From contig CP093830.1 of the NCBI GenBank assembly GCA_033063855.1, positions 7,936,854-8,000,853 of the forward strand: 64,000 nt of DNA, written 5' to 3'. Every line of letters begins with the position of its first letter. The first letter of the stretch is position 1. Positions 37,777-47,489 of the stretch are shown here, one piece after another. The stretch is from Smittia aterrima (taxonomy: Eukaryota > Arthropoda > Insecta > Diptera > Chironomidae). The position numbers and the translations under genes were made by a program. The notes beneath the pieces are model-generated. The model did no database searches, had not been told where the DNA came from, and was given only the letters and a program-made list of their open reading frames with translations.

Positions 37777-40459
37777 ATGGGAAAGAAAACTAAAGTTGGA
37801 AAGAATCGTCAAGATAAGTTTTACCAGCTTGCAAAGGAAACTGGTGAGTTGTGACAATCAATTCCCGTTGAAGGAATTATCGATTTCAATGTGAATTTGT
37901 TTAAAACTTAATTTTATTTTAGGTTTCCGATCTCGTGCTGCCTTCAAATTGATTCAACTTAATCGTCGATTCGGTTTCCTCGAACAGTCACAAGTATGTG
38001 TGGATTTATGTGCTGCGCCAGGAGGATGGATGCAAGTCGCAAAACAAACGATGCCAGTGTCGAGTATCGTCATTGGAATTGATTTGTTCCCAATTAAACC
38101 AATCGTAGGTTGTATCAGCATAACTGAAGACATCACAACAGATAAATGTCGACAATCGCTAACGAAAGAATTAAAGACATGGAAAGCAGATGTCTTTCTG
38201 AATGATGGAGCTCCTAATGTTGGTCGAAACTGGTTGTTTGATGCATATCAGCAAATTTGTTTGTCTCTCAGTGCAGTCAAGCTCTCGACAGAGTTCTTAA
38301 GACCCGGAGGATGGTTCATCACGAAAGTCTTCAGATCAAAAGATTACAACGCTTTCGTTTGGGTGTTGAAACAACTTTTCAAGAAAGTTTACGCAACGAA
38401 ACCATCAGCTTCCCGTAAAGAGTCTGCTGAGATCTTCATCGTTTGTCAAGGTTACAAAGCTCCATCTAAAATTGATCCTCGCTTCATGGATCCCAAATAT
38501 GTTTTCGAAGAGCTCGATATTGAACCTGAGAATAAACAAAACTTGTTGAAGGAGCCGAAGGGAAACAAGAAACCAAAAGCAGTTGGTTACGAGTCGATCG
38601 ACTTGAGAAGAATCGTTACAGCAACAGATTTTCTTAAAGCTGAGAACGCACTTGATGTTCTTGCTATTGCTACAGAAATCAAACTCGATGATCCAAAAAT
38701 TGAGAAACATCGTGAAACGACAGATGAAATTAAGGAATGTTTCAAAGACATCAAAGTTCTTGGTCGAAAGGATTTGAAAGACCTCATCAAATGGTGGAAG
38801 CGATTGAAGGAAGAATTCTATCCAGCAGCAGTTGAAGAGCCAGAAACTTCAACTGAGAAACCGAAGGCAGTTACAGAAGAGGAAAAGGAAGACGAAGAGC
38901 TTGAAGAGATGGAGAAGTACATTTCTGATTTGAAAATGGAAGAGCAAAAGGATGAAAAGCGAAAGAAGAAGCGAGCTAATAAAGAAAGATCGAAATTAGA
39001 TCAAAAGCTCGCTCTCAAGATGGTTATCAAAGGTGACTCTGGACCACAAGAAACTCAAGACGAAAACATTTTCAATTTGAGAGAAATCAAAGACAAGAAA
39101 GTGCTTGAAAAACTTGTTGACGGAACTGACATCACTAAAAAGCGCGAACGAACTAAGAAGTCAAAATCGAAGATGGTCGCTTACGACGCAGATGAATTAC
39201 ATGATGATGAAGTTCACGTTCCAACAATTACAAGTGATGTTGAAGATGAGTCAGATGAGTTCGAAGATGATCTCGGACTTGACAAAGTTTCTGACCAAGA
39301 AGAAGACGACAACTGGAATCTTCGCAAAGCGCCAAAAAACGGGGCAACCGCAAGCGCTCAAGCGGGTGGCGTTTTAGAAAGAAATAGAAATCCGCTCTTG
39401 AACGACCTCGACTATCGCGATAAGGATTCAAAGCGTGTTTCAAAAGCTCAACTGTGGTTCGAAAAGGATTCTTTCAAGACGATGATGAAAACTGATGAAG
39501 GCGATCAAGATCTTGATTTAGACAACATGGTCAAGAGTTACAAGAAAAAGGGAATCGAAGTTATTGGCGAGTCTGACAAACCCGATTTATCTATGCTTGG
39601 AAAGAAAGCACGTCGTCGTGCTAAACACGCAGATAAAACTAAAGGAGATGATGACTCATCAGATGACTCCGATGATGAAAATCAACCTCCTCCATCAGAT
39701 GACGAAGACGTTGCTGCTGAACCGAAACAGAAGAAAATCAAACTTAATGAAGAAGAACTCGCTTTAGGACAAATGATGGTTACAAGCAAGAAAATGAAAC
39801 GAGATCTAATTGATGGAGCTTGGAATCGTTACATGTTCAATGACGATAATCTTCCTGATTGGTTTGTTGAGGATGAGAAGAAGTCGATGCACAAGGCGAT
39901 TCCAGTTTCAGACGATCTTGTGGAAAATTACCGCGCGAACTTGACCGAATTTAACACAAGATCAATCAAGAAGGTCATGGAAGCTAAGGCGAGAAAGAAG
40001 CGTCAGAATAAGAAGAAGATGGAGAAAATTACTAAGAAGGCTGCAAATATCTTGGAGAACGCTGATCAAACTGGTCAAGAGAAGGTGCGACTTCTTAAGA
40101 AGCTTTATAAGAAGGCCGAGACGAAGAAGACAGAAGTTACTTATGTCGTCGCCAAGAAAACAGGAATCGCTGGTAAAAGAGTTTCGAGACCTGCTGGAGT
40201 TAAAGGCCGTTTCAAAGTCGTCGATCCTCGTTTGAAGAAGGATTTGCGTGGCGAACATAAAGCAAACAAATCAAGACGAACTGGTAAATCAGGAGGAGGA
40301 AAAGCAGCAAAAGGAGGTGGAGGCAAAGGAGGTGGAAAGGGCAAAGCTTCTGCTGGTAAAGGAAGGCAAGCAAATGTTTCTGCGAAGAATGGACGACCAC
40401 AAAGCAAAGCAGGGGGTAAAGGAGGTAAAGGCGGTCGAGGTGGCAAGAATCGTAAATAA
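37777..40459 (+). CDS. FTSJ3: pre-rRNA 2'-O-methyltransferase FTSJ3 / Spb1
   Basis: Two exons, 37777-37843 and 37923-40459, join GGT across a GT-AG intron to 867 residues (human 847). The protein is a nucleolar 60S assembly factor that 2'-O-methylates 25S/28S rRNA. The N-terminal FtsJ domain has the SAM loop VDLCAAPGGW near residue 50 and a complete K-D-K-E catalytic tetrad: Lys31 (RAAFKL), Asp117 (LNDGAPN), Lys157 (FITKVF) and Glu192 (SAEIFIVCQ). Next comes the DUF3381-type region (residues about 230-300), long acidic and coiled stretches, the conserved Spb1 C-terminal domain (LPDWFVEDEKK...KKVMEAKARKK) and a Gly/Lys-rich tail. AATAAA is at 40493 and 40509. Confidence 0.96.
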
Positions 40460-40727
40460 AATGTTTTATCTATGAACTCACATTTAAGAAATAATAAAAT
40501 TAATTTTAAATAAACGATTTTTTTTGTTTGAATTTTCTAATTCATTTCAGTTTGTTTGTGTTTTGAAATGTGAAATATTCACAAAGTCTTTAATTTTTGC
40601 TTAAAAGAGCTAAGCGCTATTCATCAATATTCTATGACCTCAATGTCTGACTAAAATTCTTTGAGAAATGTCTTATTCATCGATCTCACGTAATTTGAAA
40701 TACATAAAAATACGAGACACAAGACGG
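40460..40727 (+). pseudogene. Duplicated Spb1-ZNF spacer and broken zinc-finger gene start
   Basis: After the FTSJ3 stop, 40460-40640 closely matches 41543-41720, the spacer leading into the intact zinc-finger gene. The copied start codon (40635 region) then reads M-T-S-M-S-D-stop. About 390 nt are missing, and the copy resumes at about 40668-40727, matching 42108-42168 (the third finger) with an in-frame stop at the changed ACGTAATTT. It is a non-functional remnant of a tandem duplication. Confidence 0.85.
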
Positions 40728-41070
40728 CATCATAGAAAATTTAAAGAGCAGACGATCACCAGCACGATTTTTCCAGTTTTCAAACCTTAAGTCTTTAAAG
40801 GCGGATTGACTGCCAGGATGCAGTTGCATCCTTATTATCGTTTCTTCTAGACGTTCATAAAAACCTCCCTTAAAAACTGTTAATTGAACTTCATCTTACA
40901 CGAAGATGCAGATTAGGCCATAAACCGATGAGAAAAAAGGGGCAGAAAATTCCCATTAATCCCAAATATCGACTAACCAACCCATAAACAGACACAAAAA
41001 ATCTTTCATTAGTGTTAAAATTATCCTTTAAGATTTTATATAAAAAGGCTAACTCAGAAATAAAGCAACA
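40728..41070. other. Unmatched 343-bp block inside the zinc-finger remnant
   Basis: This block separates two stretches that match the intact zinc-finger gene, and replaces about 135 nt of it. I see no similarity to either neighbour, no clear terminal inverted repeat and no target duplication. It could be an inserted element fragment or heavily decayed sequence. Confidence 0.5.
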
Positions 41071-41190
41071 TTCAAGTATGGATGCAAACATTGTGATCAG
41101 AAATTCAAGTGGATGACATCGCTTCAAGTCTATCAATCGATTCATTCGCAAAGCAAGTCAGTTATTGTATGCAATGTCTGTTTCATACGT
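41071..41190 (+). pseudogene. Zinc-finger gene fragment (fingers 5-6), truncated
   Basis: This stretch is nearly identical to 42304-42423 of the intact gene and encodes the CKHCDQKFKWMTSL and CNVCF parts of fingers 5 and 6. It has lost a linker His (ATTCATTCG for ATTCATACG is silent at His but other changes alter residues) and stops at the duplication breakpoint. It has no start codon in this frame. Confidence 0.85.
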
Positions 41191-41542
41191 TGCAAGTGGT
41201 TTCAAGCTTTGTAAGAAGACCGAGACGAAGAAGACAGTAGTTACTTATGTCGCTGCTAAGAAAGCAGGAATCGCTGGTAAAAGAGTTTCGAGACCTGCTG
41301 GAGTTAAAGGCCGTTTCAAAGTCGTTGATCCTCGTTTGAAGAAGAATTTGAGTTGTGCACATAAACCAAACAAAGCAATACGAGCTGCTAAATCAGGAGG
41401 AGGAAAAGTAGCAAAAGCAAGTGGAAAGGGCAAAGCTTCTGCTGGTAAAGGAAGAGGGCCAGCAAAAGTTTCTGCGAAGAATGGACGACCACAAAGCAAA
41501 GCAGGGGGTAAAGGCGGTCGAGGTGGCAAGAATCGTAAATAA
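41174..41542 (+). pseudogene. Chimeric fragment: zinc-finger piece fused to Spb1 C-terminus
   Basis: From about 41204 to the stop at 41542 the sequence matches the last ~360 nt of FTSJ3 (40099-40459), with scattered substitutions and small in-frame deletions in the Gly/Lys tail. The frame is still open, and through fusion with zinc-finger sequence (read out of the finger frame) it gains an ATG at 41174, giving 122 codons. There is no catalytic domain and no known promoter, so it is best called a pseudogene, though translation cannot be excluded. The 3' flank is also duplicated, including AATAAA copies. Confidence 0.8.
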
Positions 41543-41715
41543 AATGTTTTATCTATGAACTCACATTTAAGAAATAATAAAATTAATTAAATAAACGATT
41601 TTTTTGGTTTAAATTTTTTTGGTCATCTCAGTTTGTTTGTGTTTTGAAATGTGAAATATTCTCGAAGTCTTTAATTTTTGCTTAAACGCGCTAAAGCGCT
41701 ATTCATCGATATTCT

Positions 41716-43077
41716 ATGACTTCATCAACTCATCACAAGATTAAAGCTGAGTGGACAAAGACATCGAAGAACGAAATATTTGAGAGTTCATCGAACGAAA
41801 GCGATAAACTTGAAATTGTCGAAGATGAAAGTGAAATTTGTGAAACATCAACAAACGCAGCAGCGGCGTCGGAGAAAATTGAAATACTTGAACAAGTCGT
41901 GATTTATCCAAATCAAAAGTCACTGAAATGCCACTTCTGTGACAAGAATTTTGAGAAATCAGCGCTTGAGGAACATCAGAAGACTCACGAAAAGACTTTC
42001 TTCAATTGCCCCGATTGCGATAAAAGGTTTCGAAGAAAATCAAGTCTTCGAAAGCATGCGAACTTCACTCACAAGGGAAAATATAAATACAAATGCAATG
42101 ACTGCAATATCTTATTCATCGATCTCACGAAATTTGAAATACATAAAAATACGAGACATAAGACAGCTGACTCTCAAAAGAAGTTTCAGTGTCAAAACTG
42201 TAAAAAGTCATTTGCATCGTCAGAGTATTTAAAGAGACACACAACGGTAAGAAATCTCTCAATAAGTCAGCAATCGTTACTTAAATATTCTCTTTTAGAT
42301 GACTTCAAGTATGGATGCAAACATTGTGATCAGAAATTCAAGTGGATGACATCGCTTCAAGTCCATCAATCGATTCATACGCAAAGCAAGTCAGTTATTG
42401 AATGCAATGTCTGTTTCAAACGTTTCTTCAACACTCGAACGCTTGAGCGACATCAGAAAATTCATAAAAACGTGAAATTCAAATGCAAACTCTGTGAGAA
42501 AGTAACAAGCAATCGTAAAGATAATATTCGAAGACATATTCGTCATATTCATTCTGACATAGCGAGATCTGAGATCTCGGACCTAGTAGCAACTATAAAC
42601 GAGCCTATAAATGATAAGCCGACGAGTGTGGTAGCTGTTGATGAACAGGAGAAAAATCAAAGCAAAGATTCTGATGCAGAACCTTCTGTTGAAAATGTAA
42701 AATCTACATCGCCGATTCCAGTCATCAACAATCGAGTTAAAGTAATTCAATCAGTTGGAAACCCAAGCAAGAACATTTTACAAGAAGAAATAAGCCCACA
42801 AAAACCTCAGGAAACAGAAATTGTAATAAAACTGCCTCCTAAGAAAAAAGCAATCGCAATGAGTCAATCGACCTCAAGTTCTCAAGTTACGAAGCCAAAA
42901 TATGATCCAATTCAGCATTATAGGGCAATCCTCGGGTTCTCGAAAGAAGATGATCATCCCACAACGACTGAAGATAACATTGAAGACGATGACATGGAAG
43001 AAGAAGAAGAACCTCAAGTATTTCCTGTTCACTGGCGCAAAAGAACGTCTCAAAACTTTTTACTGTTCCGAAGATAA
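41716..43077 (+). CDS. C2H2 zinc-finger protein, seven fingers
   Basis: A 453-codon frame. Residues 1-70 are acidic and Ser-rich. Then seven C2H2-type fingers follow: CHFCDKNF, CPDCDKRF, CNDCNILF, CQNCKKSF, CKHCDQKF, CNVCFKRF and CKLCEKVT. Finger 4 lacks its second His, ending LKRHTT and then 17 unlike residues. That stretch (42247-42298) has intron-like ends (GTAAGA, TTTTAG), but removing its 52 nt breaks the frame, so I keep it as coding. The C-terminal third is disordered and acidic (DDMEEEEEPQ). It is probably a nuclear DNA-binding regulator; no orthologue is named. It neighbours a broken duplicate upstream. AATAAA is at 43100. Confidence 0.85.
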   Translation: MTSSTHHKIKAEWTKTSKNEIFESSSNESDKLEIVEDESEICETSTNAAAASEKIEILEQVVIYPNQKSLKCHFCDKNFEKSALEEHQKTHEKTFFNCPDCDKRFRRKSSLRKHANFTHKGKYKYKCNDCNILFIDLTKFEIHKNTRHKTADSQKKFQCQNCKKSFASSEYLKRHTTVRNLSISQQSLLKYSLLDDFKYGCKHCDQKFKWMTSLQVHQSIHTQSKSVIECNVCFKRFFNTRTLERHQKIHKNVKFKCKLCEKVTSNRKDNIRRHIRHIHSDIARSEISDLVATINEPINDKPTSVVAVDEQEKNQSKDSDAEPSVENVKSTSPIPVINNRVKVIQSVGNPSKNILQEEISPQKPQETEIVIKLPPKKKAIAMSQSTSSSQVTKPKYDPIQHYRAILGFSKEDDHPTTTEDNIEDDDMEEEEEPQVFPVHWRKRTSQNFLLFRR

Positions 43078-43767
43078 ATTAAGATTTTTTGTCAAATTTA
43101 ATAAAAACTCTGCGAGTCAGTCGAACTTTAAACCTTGTTGACCAACTTTTGGAATTCCTTTCCATGTCAGTCATTCGCTTTCGTGAACTCAATTCAAATT
43201 TCTCGCTATCAATATTCCGGAAGCCTGATCGAACGAACATATTGATTAAAGCACAAGCGGATTGAAATAATTTTTGGTCACGAACTTTTTGGACTTGCAA
43301 ATCTTTGGTTTGACCATCCCTTTCCTTTGAAGCCGAGCGGTTGATTACTTTCACTTTTTTTCGTTACCACACCTAACACATCTCAATAATCTCTTCAGAT
43401 TTTTAAAACAAAACATCAAAACTGGTTCGTCACAAATATTTTTTCACACGTAAAGCATCCAAATCTGTGTGCTAGCAAAGTCATAAAAGAAATTGATTTG
43501 TGAAATCGATTATCAGACAGGTCAACGATTTGGCAATAGACACGCTTTGATTTGAATTCAGATCATATCCTACGCAAAGGAAATTGCGTAATGTCATCTT
43601 ATGAATCAATAAGAGTGACATAAGTGGCAAAAACGTCGAGGGGGTCTCTTCGAGCCTCATCATAACACTTGATAAGACAAATAATTTTTTTATAAAAAAA
43701 CCTGTTTTTATTGTTTATGACTTAAGATTACGATGATTTAAAAGAAATTCCTTCCTTTCGACGAATT
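43078..43767. other. Spacer between convergent zinc-finger and secreted-protein genes
   Basis: It holds the forward AATAAA at 43100-43105 for the zinc-finger gene and a reverse-strand AATAAA at 43712-43707 for the secreted-protein gene. No other feature was seen. Confidence 0.6.
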
Positions 43768-44927
43768 TTAAAGACCTGGCAGGATTGCTCTGGCTATTCC
43801 ACTTACTATCTCGGGAATAATTCCAGAAGTTCGTGGTCGTTGAGTTGCTCGAGGTGGTCGGTTTCTCACTGGTCGATTGTTACGAACTGGACGTCCAACT
43901 GGAGCTCCCAAAGGCAAAGCTGCTTGATCAGCGTCAGGATTCTTCAAATCAGTCACGTGGAATCCATTTCGGTTAACGAAGTATTTAACATCCATCGAAG
44001 TGTCGTTTAATCCAACTCGGAGGGTTCCAGTTTTGTAGAAGTTCTCAGCAGTTGAGATTTCGTACTCACGGATGATAATCGTGTTGGAGTCAACCTCGTC
44101 GATAGGAATCTCGTATGTGATGCTGTGATATTTCTTATCAGATGTTTTGAACGTGTATTGTCCCTCAACGGATGAGAATGAGCTTCGTTGAGTAACAAAT
44201 TGAATGTAGTTTTCTCCATCTTTCAAGAAGCTCCTGAGAATTACGAAAATGAATTGAATAGCTCGTTTGAAAGCTCATGAACTTACACTTTAAGATTCTG
44301 CTTTCCCAAGTTCGTGAAGTTCGGGTAAATTTCTCTTGTTGGTCGAACAGTTGGAGCGCGTTTCACTAAAGGCAATGGCAAGATATTTTTCTCAGCTTGG
44401 GAACCAAGATTGTGCAAGACGACGACGCCTTTTGGAGTAATGTTGTAGTCAATTTCGTAGTTGACTCCATTCTTCACATAGTTAATCTTGTTGCTGACGT
44501 TGAAGTTGTTCTCATCAGTAATGTAAGGATCTGACAACAAAGTAAATCATCAAATTACTTTCTCGTGAAGCTTCTCTTATCAACTTACTTGTGAATTCAT
44601 ATTTTCCTCGCAAAACGTAATAGTAAACCGTCTCGTACAAACACTTCTCGTCCTTGAACGTGTATTGCCCGAAGAGTCTCGAGTCGTCTGGATGCTTGTA
44701 CATTACAACTGACTCACCATTCGTTAGTCCTTGACTGAAATAAAATTCCCTCAATCACTCAATCGTTCACTACACTCGATAAAAGCTTACATGTAAAAGA
44801 ATCCTACGCCGAAATTTAAATAAAGTGGATTCTTGAACTCAACGTTTCCATCGCGTTCACAAGCGCTGTAGACACTCGCACTTGACAAAATCAAAACAAA
44901 AGCGGAAACTAAAAGTTTATTGAACAT
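43768..44927 (-). CDS. Secreted protein with two internal repeats, family not recognised
   Basis: Four minus-strand exons (44927-44791, 44734-44589, 44530-44287, 44233-43768) join in phase at GT-AG sites to 330 residues. Residues 1-21 are a clear signal peptide (MFNKLLVSAFVLILSSASVYSA). The mature part seems to be two related units of about 130 residues: NGE at 51 followed by GQYTFK at 68-73, and DGE at 181 followed by GQYTFK at 200-205. Both continue with Tyr/Asn/Ile-rich beta-like sequence. The tail is Pro/Arg-rich (about 287-312). It is likely an extracellular or hemolymph/cuticle-associated insect protein, but I assign no function. A TATA box lies about 65 bp upstream of the ATG. Confidence 0.88.
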
Positions 44928-44959
44928 TTTTCCTCTAAAGTCGGAGCCAAACTAACGTG

Positions 44960-44995
44960 AAAAAACGCTTGCGAAAGCTCAAATATCTTTTTATA
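44960..44995 (-). promoter_or_regulatory. TATA promoter of the secreted-protein gene
   Basis: On the minus strand TATAAA spans 44995-44990 (CATATAAAAAG context). A start about 30 bp downstream, near 44962, would give a short leader of about 35 nt before the ATG at 44927. A TATA box with a short leader is typical of strongly, tissue-specifically expressed insect secretory genes; that last point is inference. Confidence 0.5.
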
Positions 44996-45789
44996 TGCTT
45001 TTTTTTGGGGGAGATTGAAAATATTTTTCGTCTGCTGAAGATGACACTTAATTGATTCAAAGATTAGGTTTATATCACCTGTAGTCAGGGATCGGAACAC
45101 TGTTATGCTGATCTGGGTCAAATATTTAAAATAAAGTTTAAAAAGATTTTCGCAAATATTTAAAGGAAATTTAAAGTGAAATTCCGAGCCCTGGCTAGAG
45201 CTTTGAACAAATATGCGCGAGATGATTACCGATTGAATTGAGCAGAGTCAAATCCGGAGATCATAATGAATTTCATGAATGAAACAGGTTTGTGGATTGT
45301 CCAAAGACGAAATTTCCAAGCAGATGACAAAAAGAAATGGGAAGTAGCGGAGCAGAGAAAGTGGCAAAGTTATTTATGCAAATTAATTTTTTGTTTCGGT
45401 TATTGTGTCTGCCTGTGTCTTAGATTCCAAAGCAAATCCCATTGCGTAACTTCTTCTTTTATGAGGTTATTTAACATTAACGAAGACGAACGATTGTTTC
45501 AAATCATTAATCTAAAATATTGTGCAATGATAATTCATTGACCCAGTGATTATTCAAGATTGAAACTGGTGACGAAGTCGTGCTTGAACTTTATGCAAAC
45601 ACTTTATAAATGGATTTAAGTTTCATTTCATTGTGCAGTCGAACAATGATTAAAAGTTGAAAGTTGTCCTTTGTTTTGAAATCGCCGCGTCAAAATATTT
45701 TTGACGTTAAAAAGCGACGATTAGTTCATTTCTGAAAGTCATCGCTAGGATCAAGCATTTGGAAGATTTTAAATTTTATTTCTGCAAGC

Positions 45790-46464
45790 ATGAGTTCTTC
45801 CTTACCACCAGGAGAGGAGTTAGTTCCCTGTCCTTACAACGCAGCTCATATGGTTGTTCGTAGAAGGTTTGTTTAAGTTTTTATTCGAATTTAACCTTTT
45901 TTCTATTTTAATCTATTTCCTACAATTTAGAATGCCAAAGCACTTGAGTAAGTGTCGTTTAACAACTGACACGAGTGGTTTCAAGACCTGCAAGTTCAAC
46001 TGCAGTCACATCTTTCGCGAAGCAGAAATTGCTGTAAGTTCATTTCAATTATTTCGTGATCAGAATTATGAAATTTCCTTTTTCTTCTAGAGCCACGAGT
46101 CAACATGCCCGGATCGCATTTACGTGGAATTAGCAATGGTAGCTAACATGAAACCACAATCTAATGACACTAAACCAGTGATTTCAACAATGTCAACAAC
46201 TTCAGCTTTGCATGATGAAGACAATTGGGATCTTGTAAGTGAATTCAGGAAAGTTTTATTAAATTTTATTATTTCATAAACATTTTCCAGCTTCCAGCAG
46301 TTCCGCGTTACAATCCAATGTCGCGTTGTCTTTCTTCAAATGTTATTCTGAACCAGAAAGGAGGTTTACCATCAGAGCGTGATGCTCGTCGCAAGAAGGA
46401 ATCTGAGAGATTGACGAAAATCCGTCAAGTCATTGAGGACAATCAGGAAACAAAATTAGATTAA
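45790..46464 (+). CDS. Gtsf1: Gametocyte-specific factor 1 homologue (asterix-like CHHC zinc-finger protein)
   Basis: Four exons (45790-45866, 45931-46033, 46091-46234, 46291-46464) join in phase to 165 residues, close to the usual ~167. Two tandem CHHC zinc fingers of U11-48K type are complete, each with C-x5-H-x9-H-x3-C spacing: Cys14/His20/His30/Cys34 and Cys46/His52/His62/Cys66. In animals GTSF1 (asterix in Drosophila) binds PIWI proteins and is needed for piRNA-guided silencing in the germline; the first finger binds RNA in studied members. The C-terminus has DNWDLLPAVPRYNP, an aromatic/acidic segment like the PIWI-contact region, then a Lys/Arg-rich helix. AATAAA is at 46508. Confidence 0.93.
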
Positions 46465-46769
46465 AACAGTCTTACATTCCACATTGAACTGAACAACTAA
46501 CAAATCAAATAAAAGAATTTGCATCGAATGAAATGCTCTCATCAAATTTTTTCCTATTCTTCTCAAGTTCAAGGTTTCATTTGCACGTTTATGTTTAGAA
46601 TCCCGGCAGTGAAGAAGATATTTTCGTTTATGAGCGTATTGTCGAAAATAAAATCGGCGAGATATCAGCGAGAGAAAAAGTGACCAAGGTCAAGAAGAGT
46701 CTGAGATTTTTGGCAGCCGGTTGTCGCTCATCTGTGTTTCAGTATCAAGTGAACCTTTGAATAGGAATA

Positions 46770-47475
46770 ATGGTGATTGATTCGATTACGTTGAGAGAAA
46801 ACTTTCTGAGCGATGTTAAAGAGCTTGTTAACAAGAAGGACTGGAGAAGAATCGTTCAGCTTACTAAGAAGTATGAGATATCAGTGACGTCTGAATTTCT
46901 GTGGACATTTCCTACTGAGTATTGTCTTCATTACTTGAAGGCCTTGTGGAAGAGTTTCAATATAACAAACGTGTTATCCGTTGGCTGTGGAAGTGGTTTA
47001 CTTGAGTTTGTGATGAGAGAGAGCATGGGTAAGTGAACAAACATATTTTCCTCTTAAAACTTTCACGAGAATCTTGAAAATGATTTTAGGCGTGAAGATC
47101 ACTGGCCTTGAAGTTGACAGAAACTGGTGGTTGCGAAAAACGACTTTCATTCCTTTGAAGTTCTTGGAACCCGATCAAGCGATTTCATCTCAATTTCTGC
47201 TGGACACAACGATGATGAGGAACTGGAACTTTGCTCTAATGTTCTGCTACTTTAATAATCGCGAAGCATTCAACGAGTACGTGAACTGTTTCAAAGGAAC
47301 GTTTATAATTATCATAGGACCAGCTGACAACACTTTTAGGTACACAGAACCACTTCCGCTTGACAAGGAATTCGAGAAGAATGAAAATTATAAGCTGATA
47401 CATTTTAGTGAATTTGGCAATAACAGAGATTTAATCGCAATCTACGAGAAAATCGGGAAGAACATGTACGTTTAA
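46770..47475 (+). CDS. Small SAM-methyltransferase-like protein, function unknown
   Basis: Two exons, 46770-47028 and 47090-47475, join to 214 residues. After a helical N-terminus, VLSVGCGSGLLEF (residues 68-80) matches glycine-rich motif I of class I SAM-dependent methyltransferases. ITGLEVDRNWW fits strand 2, whose acidic residue binds the SAM ribose. Motif IV is unclear: NFALMFCYFNN stands where a D/N-PP-Y-type motif would be expected, so the substrate cannot be inferred and activity is uncertain. No signal peptide or membrane segment is present. AATAAA is 9 nt after the stop (47484-47489). It follows Gtsf1 on the same strand by about 300 bp. Confidence 0.8.
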
Positions 47476-47489
47476 ATCGTCGAAATAAA

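Noticed and set aside
40141..40446. Pro-rich minus-strand frame opposite the Spb1 tail, repeated at 41245-41529
   Set aside because: Antisense of the Gly/Lys-rich tail; present twice only because the tail is duplicated.
45266..45541. 91-codon frame between the secreted-protein and Gtsf1 genes
   Set aside because: Mixed Cys/Phe-rich composition with no domain; the first codons could splice at a weak donor but no partner exon was found.
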